Assembly (NCBI GenBank): GCA_030407315.1
Contig: JALQPE010002285.1
Span: forward strand, 51,151-115,150
Direction of reading: 5' to 3'
DNA length: 64,000 nt
Source: Asparagopsis taxiformis
Taxonomy: Eukaryota; Rhodophyta; Florideophyceae; Bonnemaisoniales; Bonnemaisoniaceae
Part shown: one piece after another, positions 9,906-18,284 of the stretch
How the letters are laid out: every line of letters starts with the position of its first letter
Numbering within the stretch: position 1 is the first letter of the stretch
Translations under genes and position numbers: made by a program
The notes under the pieces: model-generated
What the model was told of the DNA's origin: nothing
The model's database searches: none
Seen by the model: only the letters and a program-made list of their open reading frames with translations

Positions 9906-10796
9906 GAACCGAGAAAAGTACCCTCTACGCACTGGCGCGCGCTTCGCGCGCGTGTATCCGATCGGCCGGAATTGTATTTGCCAGAGCAGGCAAGTCTTGG
10001 CTCGCAATCCCCAAATATTTCCCATTCCAATATACCCATACACTCTCACATACTATGATAGTGTAGCATGTCCTCATAACTACCGTATTCGCATTTCTAT
10101 CTAGGCTTGAATACACTTTTACAGGACTGGATTATAGTGTCGCAACTGCAGAAAGAGCACCCTGTCCATACACCATTCTCCCTCTACTTCTCTGTACACT
10201 ACTGAAATGGCCATGTGCAGCGGTTGCTAGGGAAGTTGCACGGCACATGGCCAAGTACAACTGAGCGTGCCATGTGTGCAACGTGTGGTCATATGAGCCA
10301 GTAGGACCATAGTATTTCGTAAAGTATCGTAATGTACAGTGCCAAGTGGGCGAGTAGATTATGAGATTCGCTGCTGCTGAATTTTTTATTGGGTAGTTGG
10401 GGGTTGATTTTTGGATGTAACTATGAAGGAAAACGAGTCGATTGGCTGGGAGGGGCTTTCGGCAAGCATTAAATACAGCATAAATTTAATAGCGATTTCA
10501 GGTAAATCGTTACTACAAGAAGCTTACCTTTGAGCTAGGCATTGTGCACTCATGAAGTGAACGCTTCCTAGAGACAGCTGTCCTGTTTAGTTTCTCGCAG
10601 TGCGTACCGATTGCAGCTTGTCCAGAAGCTACCCACAACATATAGGACACGTGTCCTATCGTCATGATACCAACTGAGGCAGAATAGAATCCATATAAAC
10701 TGTTTAAAAGCTCAAAAAGCGCTCAAATCATATCCACCCGCTAGAATGAGGCTCCAATTAGCCCTTTACCAACAGCAAACATAAATCCACAGACTT
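9906..10796. other. Unassigned non-coding stretch with two hairpins
   Basis: No coding frame or RNA gene was recognised. Two inverted repeats stand out. Bases 9935-9951 form a 7-bp pure GC stem (GCGCGCG / CGCGCGC) with a 3-base loop. Bases 10209-10218 pair perfectly with 10243-10252 (GGCCATGTGC and its complement) over a 24-base loop. Their role is unknown. Confidence 0.35.
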
Positions 10797-11483
10797 TTAA
10801 ACTTTTCTGATATAAATATTTTTTTCTGAATTACTGGAAATCAGTGTTATAGCCTGACGTCGCGGGGGCGTTACGCGCATATTTGGCACCAATGACACTC
10901 TGTTGTGACGAGGCCCGCACTCCGGCTGCTCTCTCCCCTCAGTACCACCTGACCGCCGATGATAGTTGGCATCCTGTGAACGTTGCTCAGAAACAACATC
11001 CCTTGCCGCTATCCTCGGGTCCCTGACTGCATTACCTGCTGGGGCTGATGTACTCGGCATAGTTGGCGCAGTGGGGGTCACAGCCTCCAGTGTGTCGGAA
11101 GCCCCCGGCTGGGACTCCGTCTGCAGCACCTCCGCATCTGCCAACCCGGGAGGAACTACCTTTGCCATAGCACTCTGCCGCAATTCCAACATGTTTTGAG
11201 CCACTATCATGTCATCATCATGATGTTCACTGTCCCTGCGAGCACGCTTGCCTCGGTCAAGCCCCATCTCTCTCCGCGCCGTTCCTCCTTCCTCACTTTC
11301 TCGCTGCGGATCCCCAGTTCTGCGCCGGTCCGTCTTGCGACTACCGGACCGCGGTTCAATGCTGCCGGTAGGCCCAGACCGCTTCTTCGCACGGGATTGT
11401 CGGGCACTCGATACAGCAGCTGCTGACCGGGTTTTCTGGAGGCCCGGAGGCTTTGGAGCTTTCTTCGCAATACGCGGCGGCAT
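10797..11483 (-). CDS. Hypothetical basic low-complexity protein
   Basis: An ATG ORF of 228 codons starting MPPRIAKKAPKPPG. The N-terminal half is rich in Arg, Lys, Ser and Gly (motifs such as RQSRAKKRSGP and RKTDRRRTGD). The C-terminal half is rich in Pro, Ser, Thr and Ala. No domain was recognised and composition suggests a disordered, nucleic-acid-binding protein. It has the same strand as the methyltransferase-SET gene but lies outside the inverted repeat copy at 11717-11920, so membership in element B is uncertain. Overlapping frames are also open here because the stretch is GC-rich, so chance cannot be excluded. Confidence 0.4.
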   Translation of the reverse strand: MPPRIAKKAPKPPGLQKTRSAAAVSSARQSRAKKRSGPTGSIEPRSGSRKTDRRRTGDPQRESEEGGTARREMGLDRGKRARRDSEHHDDDMIVAQNMLELRQSAMAKVVPPGLADAEVLQTESQPGASDTLEAVTPTAPTMPSTSAPAGNAVRDPRIAARDVVSEQRSQDANYHRRSGGTEGREQPECGPRHNRVSLVPNMRVTPPRRQAITLISSNSEKNIYIRKV

Positions 11484-11716
11484 AATGAAGCTTTCCCGGA
11501 AGCGATGGAACGATTGAGTTGCACGAGATACAAAAAAGATTGCTGTATAGTGTCGGTAACCACAACGGTCTGCGATGAACGTTCAGGTCAGGTCAAGTAC
11601 CGGATAATACGCCAACAGCCCAGATTGTATACGGTAGGCAGTCATCAACAGTATTTAATGAGGTACAATTACAGCTGTAGAGCTAGGCCGCGAGCACCCC
11701 TATGTCCGGAAGACGT

Positions 11717-11920
11717 CCTGATTTGAATTAAAATTTGGGCTATTCTCAAAAACATGCACATGTGAACATGTTTTTGAGATGGGGGTGTGCCGTACGGCAC
11801 TTTCGACCGCCCAAATCGATGTTTTTTGCAATATTTTTTTCAGCCCTGAATTGTAGAATTTCTGGGCCGGACAGCAATGCAACTGAGCTGGACATCCACC
11901 GGGCGTCCATTTCAACTTGG
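11717..11920 (-). repeat. Palindrome-rich repeat R1, inverted copy
   Basis: Reverse-oriented copy of the ~200-bp unit that recurs at 15660 and onwards. It contains the perfect 14-bp palindrome GTGCCGTACGGCAC at 11787-11800. It also holds a 12-bp hairpin (CTCAAAAACATG / CATGTTTTTGAG, 10-base loop) and the pair of GGACGTCC-like boxes. It is the only minus-oriented copy, so it makes an inverted pair with R2 around the methyltransferase-SET gene. Confidence 0.9.
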
Positions 11921-12142
11921 TCGTGTATTTTGCATCTGCACGCTTAACAGCATCCAAGCAGTCAGGTTCACTGCTCGGACGAAGTGCATCTAGAGTGTGA
12001 ACGATTGGTTTTTGACAGGCGAGTACTGCTCAATAGGTTTCACCCTGGAGTAATGGTGGCTGGACATGCTGCATTATATGATATACTTCAACTCTGGAAC
12101 GTAGCTTTATTTGTAGTCGAAATGAAAACATCTTTCGTGACC

Positions 12143-13318
12143 CTAATTCCATGCTCTAAACGCTGTCCCATAATGAACGTAGAGCTCCTGCCCCGGACGG
12201 ATATCGCGGATTGCACGTACTACAATGATCTTCGGATTTTCTAGGTCCTTCGCCTTGAGCTTCTTCCCCGTCGAACCGCTGCTGTAGTTCTCGACAAACT
12301 CGACGTTGGCCATCCGCCTGGTGTCTTCCGCCGGAGTGTCCTCACCTCGCAAATACCGCGGGTCGTTGATGAACTGCGCCGAACAGAACGGAGCCGGAAC
12401 AATCCAAATTGGATGCTCGATGTTTTCGTCGTCCTCCGCTGTTGCATACAGCTTGATGGCATACATCAAGAATGTTTCCTTCGTTATCGCCATGTGACCC
12501 TCTCCGTACGCGAACCTCATCGACTCCTTGCTCATATCAGAGTACACAACAGTTCCGTAGTATGCACATACTTCGTCGCCAACATTAAATGTCTGTTCAG
12601 CGAAGAGCCCTCTTCCTGCATTTGGATGCTTAATCAGCGATGGTCGAACGCTCAATTTTTTCGCAACACAATCGTGTGCCCGCATCACGCGAGGGTTTTC
12701 AGTTTGCAACCAGCGGCGCAGGGAAGGTGGCCAATAATGTACCGGTTTTTCCATGTGCTCGTGCGACGCAATCGACTCTGGGCACAGCTGCCAGAGGTAC
12801 TGCCGAATATATTTCGGGAACCTCTGGTACAGGGGAAGGCCAGGTGGGGGTTCGATGATCCTGCGTTCCCTCTGCGTACGCATCGTGACAGAGGGGGACG
12901 CCAAGAACTTCTCAGCACTCTGTTTCGCTTCTGTCGTGACCCTCATGTCAGTGTTGTTTGAAAGAATTACACGTGACATGACTGCACACAGCTTTGGAAG
13001 CGATCGTGCCACACACAATTTGTCCATGTCACTGCCAACGAAAACACGGTGCTCAGGCAAGCTCATAGCTGCTTTTCCCGTTGCGAAAGTGCCAGAGAAT
13101 GGATCGACAACAATATCACCAGGCTGTGAATGCTGGCTGATCAACTCCATCATGAGAGCGACGCTCTTCTGCTCTGCACGAACTCTGACCGTAGCACCGG
13201 TTGTGCTCCTTGTTCGCCACACCATCTCATTCGAATCGATGGCGGGCATATTGATGGTGACGTTGCACCACGCCGGGTACGTGCCGTCCATGTATCCGTG
13301 GTTCCTATAGGCCACCAT
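12143..13318 (-). CDS. Methyltransferase C-terminal half plus SET domain (3' part of a frameshifted gene)
   Basis: A 391-codon frame overlaps the end of the upstream methyltransferase frame by 14 bp and continues it in another frame. Residues 66-80 carry motif I (DIVVDPFSGTFAT), the cofactor-binding half that the upstream ORF lacks. Residues ~225-385 are a SET domain: AGRGLFA (234-240), VCAYYGTVV, then WIVPAPFCSAQFINDPR, ANVEFVEN and the C-terminal ELYVHYG. SET domains transfer methyl groups to lysines, classically on histones; the substrate here is unknown. INDP replaces the usual INHS-type motif, so activity needs testing. The ATG at 13318 is probably not a true start. More likely a +1 shift at about 13310 splits one gene; locus C has the same order in one decayed gene. 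Confidence 0.75.
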   Translation of the reverse strand: MVAYRNHGYMDGTYPAWCNVTINMPAIDSNEMVWRTRSTTGATVRVRAEQKSVALMMELISQHSQPGDIVVDPFSGTFATGKAAMSLPEHRVFVGSDMDKLCVARSLPKLCAVMSRVILSNNTDMRVTTEAKQSAEKFLASPSVTMRTQRERRIIEPPPGLPLYQRFPKYIRQYLWQLCPESIASHEHMEKPVHYWPPSLRRWLQTENPRVMRAHDCVAKKLSVRPSLIKHPNAGRGLFAEQTFNVGDEVCAYYGTVVYSDMSKESMRFAYGEGHMAITKETFLMYAIKLYATAEDDENIEHPIWIVPAPFCSAQFINDPRYLRGEDTPAEDTRRMANVEFVENYSSGSTGKKLKAKDLENPKIIVVRAIRDIRPGQELYVHYGTAFRAWN

Positions 13319-15320
13319 CTCGCTTCCAGAAGTGGATAGCGACCTCTGCCATGTTCATGCGTTGGTACCTCTTCCGCCCCGGCATTTGATAGAGGTGCCC
13401 AGGTAGTCGGACAAACAACAGAGGTACCTCGTCAACGAAGAAAACTGAATTCCGAACGACGTCCTCCTCCTCCTCGTCCTCCTCCTCCTCCTCATCCGCA
13501 CTTTCTTCGCCACTGTGCTGCGATGCTTCGGAGTCCGAATTCATGGACGTAACCTCTTCTTCATCCGACCCGTCATCACTGGCAGCAGCATCGGTTGGGC
13601 CTTCTGACTGCGGTCCTTTGTACGTTTCCAAGTAATGGAACCATTCGTAGAACTGCAAAACGGAGCAGAACACGATGCCGTGGCCACCGGGGCGCAACAG
13701 CTCGTCAAACACTTCGATGCTAGCCTGCATATCTTCTGCAGTTAGCCTGTCGTACGAAGAGTTGGAATCGTTCCTCTTACGACGAACATTGTAGGGCGGA
13801 TCTGTCAGAATGAGCTGAACGTTGCCCGTGATGGGCACGTGTTCTCGGCTCTCGTCGGCACTGACCAAATCTTCGAAAGGGACGTCATACACCCGGCAAT
13901 ACTGACTCATTTTCGAAAGAAAGTCCTTTGCGAGAGCCTGCCCTTCACTTTCCTGCTCTTCTGTCGCATGGGGTGACGGTGACGGGGGAGACGGCCCTTG
14001 GGCAGTAAGACTGGTCCTCCCAGGTCCAAGTTGAAGCCTGGTTGTGTGTCTTGTCGACGGAACCAAACCTCTCCCTCCTGTGTTGCGACGAGTGGGAGTG
14101 TCATCAACCGGCTTGGGGACCTTTTCTGCGTCCGCGGCTTGTGGTGCCGGGCGGAGGACAGCCATAACGTCTTCGTCGAGGGTGTCAAAGTACGCTGGCA
14201 GCTTGTCCGGATTTCCGCTTGACAAGTATATTTCCAGCGCCCCCCAGCGGTCGGACTCCGGCCAGGTGTACAGGTCCGGGTTGACGATAAGAAACTGCAA
14301 CCGGTCGAAGAACTTCCTCACAAGGTCCCTAAATACACTGTGCTGCGCACTGGTTCTTGTCTCTACTTTTCCACCATATCCATCAGGATGAGATAGGGGA
14401 GCTTTGTCGTGGTAGAGATCTAGCTTCTGCTCTATCGGTGCGAATAGACCTTCATCGAGCACGTCAAACCAATGCTCACTGCTGTCGAAAATGATGTACG
14501 GCGCCATCAACTCTTCGAAGCTGGAAAACTTTGCGGCGAAGGCCACATCGGTCCAAGCATGGTATAAAACTTGAACCACGTAACAAGCTCGATTAGTGCT
14601 TTTCCGATGGGCTGGGACGCGTGCGGCTTCGTTCCCCTCCTCGGCCGCGTCGCCTATTCGGCGACGCGGCAGGTTCTTGTTGTGATTTCGGATGATAGAC
14701 AACGCTTGGAAATACATCAATACCTCGAACGTTTCCGGTGGAGCAAGAACGAAGGCGCTTGGTTCCCCGCGCTGCGGCGCCTGTAGTGGCGAAGGAAGCA
14801 TGTTACATCCAATAAGGAAGGTCTGCGGCACGATCCCAGAAAGGATGCAGTGCTCAACCCATTGCCCGATACGCTCATCCTGTCTTGAAAACTCGGCAAT
14901 CGGTAATGCCAGACGAACAATCTGCTTGGCTCGCTCAACGTTCATCTCTGCCATGACGATTTCGGCAACATCCGCCTCGACTCCAGCATTCTTCGAACGA
15001 CCGCTGAAGGCCATGCTGAGTCGACCTTGCAGCGCCAGAAATTGTTCTTCCGTGCCCTGCGCAACCCAAGCGCCAAGGTCCGCGTATGTGAAACCTCCCG
15101 GCTTGTCCGTCAAGTCTGCGAAACTTGAGTGGGCGAACAAATCCAGCAAGAGGCGGAGGAAGTCTTTGCCAGCGAGAGTAGTTTCGCGGGCGGCGCGACC
15201 TACGTTTCGACGTGTACCCATGTCACTAGAATCCTCCCAAGGGCTAGCGGGTTCGCGCAGAATTGGCACGGTTGCGTCGTCAACGATCGGATTGCTGTTG
15301 CGCCTGCGCTTATTCGTCAT
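13305..15320 (-). CDS. DNA methyltransferase, N-terminal part (motif IV half)
   Basis: A 671-codon ORF from ATG at 15320. Residues 1-450 contain no recognised domain: a helical region (~45-390) followed by a Pro/Ser/Thr-rich linker. No DGxHR motif is present, unlike loci A and C. Residues ~500-665 hold the first half of a beta-order DNA methyltransferase: LILTDPPYNVRRKR (503-516), LLRPGGHGIVFCS, and the conserved block before motif I (MAEVAIHFWKRDG). An acidic insert of about 50 residues (~572-621, long Glu/Asp runs) splits the domain. The frame stops at 13305, exactly where the protein should run on into motif I in the next frame. That may be a disabling frameshift, a sequencing error or recoding. 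Divergent from the ParB-dioxygenase gene at 18.3 kb. Confidence 0.75.
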   Translation of the reverse strand: MTNKRRRNSNPIVDDATVPILREPASPWEDSSDMGTRRNVGRAARETTLAGKDFLRLLLDLFAHSSFADLTDKPGGFTYADLGAWVAQGTEEQFLALQGRLSMAFSGRSKNAGVEADVAEIVMAEMNVERAKQIVRLALPIAEFSRQDERIGQWVEHCILSGIVPQTFLIGCNMLPSPLQAPQRGEPSAFVLAPPETFEVLMYFQALSIIRNHNKNLPRRRIGDAAEEGNEAARVPAHRKSTNRACYVVQVLYHAWTDVAFAAKFSSFEELMAPYIIFDSSEHWFDVLDEGLFAPIEQKLDLYHDKAPLSHPDGYGGKVETRTSAQHSVFRDLVRKFFDRLQFLIVNPDLYTWPESDRWGALEIYLSSGNPDKLPAYFDTLDEDVMAVLRPAPQAADAEKVPKPVDDTPTRRNTGGRGLVPSTRHTTRLQLGPGRTSLTAQGPSPPSPSPHATEEQESEGQALAKDFLSKMSQYCRVYDVPFEDLVSADESREHVPITGNVQLILTDPPYNVRRKRNDSNSSYDRLTAEDMQASIEVFDELLRPGGHGIVFCSVLQFYEWFHYLETYKGPQSEGPTDAAASDDGSDEEEVTSMNSDSEASQHSGEESADEEEEEDEEEEDVVRNSVFFVDEVPLLFVRLPGHLYQMPGRKRYQRMNMAEVAIHFWKRDGGL

Positions 15321-15659
15321 AATGGAATGAGTGGAAATTCGGTACAGGATGGCGACCGCTCGGCGAGACAGTCAAATTTGACGACGTATCTCGTGACGTT
15401 TGCACTCTTTCGTGAGGAACACTGGTTGATATCGAACGGAACAGAGTATACGGGTACACAGCACTGGAAAGGTCTTGAAACCCGTAACCGGTGTAGGTAA
15501 TAAGTTGTGACGGATACGTGGTAGACAAAAATTTTAAAAAGATTGTGATTCCCTGTCTTTGAGGGTTGTACTGCACGGCCGCCATGGCGGCTGTGACTGC
15601 AGTCACATAGGTTGTCACAGGTGCATCACGCTTACCAGGTGAGCGACATCCGGACGGCC

Positions 15660-15851
15660 ACTGGACATGGGGATGTCCAGCTCAGATGCATTGCTGGCCA
15701 GACCAGAAATTCTACAATTTCGGGCAGCAAAAATATTGCAAAAAAACATCGATTTGGGCGGTCGATTGTGCCGTACGGCACACCCCCATCTCAAAAACAT
15801 GTTCACATGTGCATGTTTTTGAGAATAGCCCAAATTTTAATTCAAATCAGG
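15660..15851 (+). repeat. Palindrome-rich repeat R2
   Basis: Forward copy of the palindrome-rich unit, with GTGCCGTACGGCAC at 15768-15781 and the 12-bp hairpin after it. It sits about 330 bp upstream of the methyltransferase start and mirrors R1 on the other side of that gene. Confidence 0.9.
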
Positions 15852-16134
15852 ATGCAGATATTCGTCTTCTAGCATTGTCAGAACACATTCGTATAACCAC
15901 ATTTGGAGAACCTGAGCCCAGAGCTATCGGTTTTGGCGGGAGCTAAGCCATATCTCATATAATCAGTAACTACTTCCCGCCAGCTGAGTGGTGGAACCCC
16001 TGCTATTTCTACCAACGAGACATACGGGGTGTCAACTCGGCAATCGTATATGATTTGGGTGCTAAATTTATTCAAGAGACGAATGGGCTTCGAAAAGGAG
16101 CCCAACAACGTCTTCTTGTGATCCATGGGTATAG

Positions 16135-16400
16135 GACTACTCTATTCTTCTCCAGGCTTCCACCATAGCCTCCTCCACCACCTCCGTTAATGGATCGAAT
16201 ATCCGAACCGCACCTCAACATGCTTTTCTTCTCATCCATGGGTACTGACATCTGCGAGATGTGAGTCACATGTTCTCCAGGCTTGCACCATAGCCTCCTC
16301 CACCACCTCCGTTAATGGCAACATGTGAGATGTCAGTACCGGACAAGTTCTCCAGGCTTCCTCCGTAGCCACCTCCTCCACCTCCGTCTGTGGGAATCAA
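16135..16400 (-). repeat. Short repeats encoding Gly-rich segments
   Basis: A block of about 45 bp occurs three times (near 16149, 16273 and 16350) with spacers that also repeat an ATCCATGGGTA box. On the minus strand each block reads NGGGGGGYGGSLE or a close variant. The frame is broken between the second and third block, so this is either a decayed gene for a glycine-rich repeat protein or a simple tandem repeat. No family can be named. Confidence 0.45.
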
Positions 16401-16420
16401 CACAACATCACCACTGCGTC

Positions 16421-16882
16421 TTACCTCACATCCACATCTCTCCGGGATGAAAACGGACGGACGACATAGGGTTTGTAGACGTTTAGAATCTTGTTAGAAA
16501 AAAGTAAACGAAAGAGAAGTTCTCTTTCATGGAATGATATCTCGTCCCTGTCGCAATATGTTCCATTTTCATTTTCTCGGGTTGCACACCCATCATGGGT
16601 GATCAAGGCCTGGATCGAACCCTCCGAGGGTCTTCGATGGATAGGACAGATAGTGGAAGGCTTTTAAGCCTGTGACCAAGCGGCTATTGATTGGTTGGAG
16701 GAAGGAAATTACAGAGGAAATATAGCTGAGTACGGTGCTCGCGATAGCTGTTAGGTTAAAGTCAAATATGTTTTTCGATTATTTTTCGTACGGAAATGGC
16801 TTCGAAAAGACGATGGAGAGCATCGTCATGAAGGAGAGGATTCTTTCTGCTTGTTAGAATCGGTTTAGAGGAGATAGCTAAT
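16421..16882. other. Unassigned stretch before repeat R3
   Basis: No coding frame, RNA gene or repeat was recognised in these ~460 bp. Confidence 0.25.
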
Positions 16883-17044
16883 GCATTACTGGCCAGCCCA
16901 GAACTTGTAGAATTTCGGGCAGGAAAAAAATTGCAAAATTTTATCGATTTAGGCGGTCGAAAGTGCCGTACGGCACACCCCCATCTCAAAAACATGTTCA
17001 CATGTGCATGTTTTTGAGAATAGCCCAAATTTTAATTCAAATCA
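16883..17044 (+). repeat. Palindrome-rich repeat R3, partial
   Basis: Forward copy lacking the GGACGTCC boxes at its left end. The palindrome GTGCCGTACGGCAC is at 16963-16976. It is followed by the TCTAATTTGGCCACAACGG spacer that links units in the large array. Confidence 0.9.
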
Positions 17045-17234
17045 AGGTGTCTAATTTGGCCACAACGGCCCCAGGCACCGGCCGCCGCCCCGAGTGGGGT
17101 TGTCACTGGCTTCTGTAGGCACTAACTGTAAGGCTAAATGGCGTCTGACGAAGGGTCAATTTCAGGCTCAATACGCCAGGGACAGGTCTTGGTCCTTGTT
17201 CCATCATGGTCCCGCCTCACTCTCTCACGACCAA

Positions 17235-17437
17235 CCTGAAATGGACGTCCGGTGGATGTCCAGCTCGATTGCACTGCTGGCCAGCCCAGAAATTCTAAAA
17301 TTTCGGGCACAAAAAAATTGTAAAAAATCATCGATTTGGGCGGGTCGATTGTGCCGTACGGCACACCCCCATCTCAAAAACATGTTCACATGTGCATGTT
17401 TTTGAGAATAGCCCAAATTTTAATTCAAATCAGGGTG
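17235..17437 (+). repeat. Palindrome-rich repeat R4
   Basis: Full forward copy; palindrome at 17351-17364, 388 bp after that of R3. The 388-bp step is the shorter of the two periods seen in the array at 22.5-27.1 kb. Confidence 0.9.
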
Positions 17438-17736
17438 TCTAATTTGGCCACAACGGCCCCAGGAACCGGAGCCGCCGCCCCGAGCGGGGTCATCACTGGC
17501 TTCTGTAAGCACTAACTGTAAGGCTAAATGGCGCCGAAAGATGGGTCGATTCCAGGCTTCAAGCCTAAGTTATGCTAGGTACGCATCTTCTTCCGTGTTT
17601 CATAATGGTCCCGCCTTACTCCCTCAACACAAACACTACTCACCCATCACGTTACTCATATTCCGTGCACTTTATATTAGTAGTGAACCCGCTGGCTTAG
17701 TTTCTGCAATGCGTGGATGTAGGCAGCACACGATCA

Positions 17737-17940
17737 ACCTGAAATGGACGTCCGGTGGATGTCCAGCTCGATTGCACTGCTGGCCAGCCCAGAAATTCTA
17801 AAATTTCGGGCACAAAAAATCTTGCAAAAATCAACGATTTGGGCGGGTCGATTGTGCCGTACGGCACACCCCCATCTCAAAAACATGTTCACATGTGCAT
17901 GTTTTTGAGAATAGCCCAAATTTTAACTCAAATCAGGGTG
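17737..17940 (+). repeat. Palindrome-rich repeat R5
   Basis: Full forward copy; palindrome at 17854-17867, about 503 bp after R4, which is the longer array period. Homology to the array ends at 17940, so the ParB-dioxygenase gene interrupts what otherwise looks like the left end of the same array. Confidence 0.9.
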
Positions 17941-18284
17941 TTCCCCGGATAAAGGGGTGCTCGCAGCCGCCCCAAAAGCCGCCTAGCTTGACAGCTGTAA
18001 TTTTAACACATTACACATCAAGGACACTGCCTGCTTCACGCCACCTCGTCAGGTTTCGAGAGCCCGACTCGGGCCCGTTCCGAACGGACACTCACATCTC
18101 GATTGCCTGTCTTGCATTCCAGCGGTCACGATAGGTGTGTACCTAACAAAATTTCGGTTGTATTGTGTTATTATTTCCAGCGATTGGCGTTCACGACCAT
18201 TCTTCAAGCAACGTGAAACCTACCATCCACATCACTCGAATACGTCAACGTCAACCATCTCTTTTACTTTCCAACTCAACAATC

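Noticed and set aside
13257..13320. Very short introns (11-64 bp) to repair the methyltransferase-SET frame break
   Set aside because: An 11-bp intron is implausible. The 64-bp option would remove a block conserved in the other two methyltransferases, and the 39-bp option does not restore the frame.
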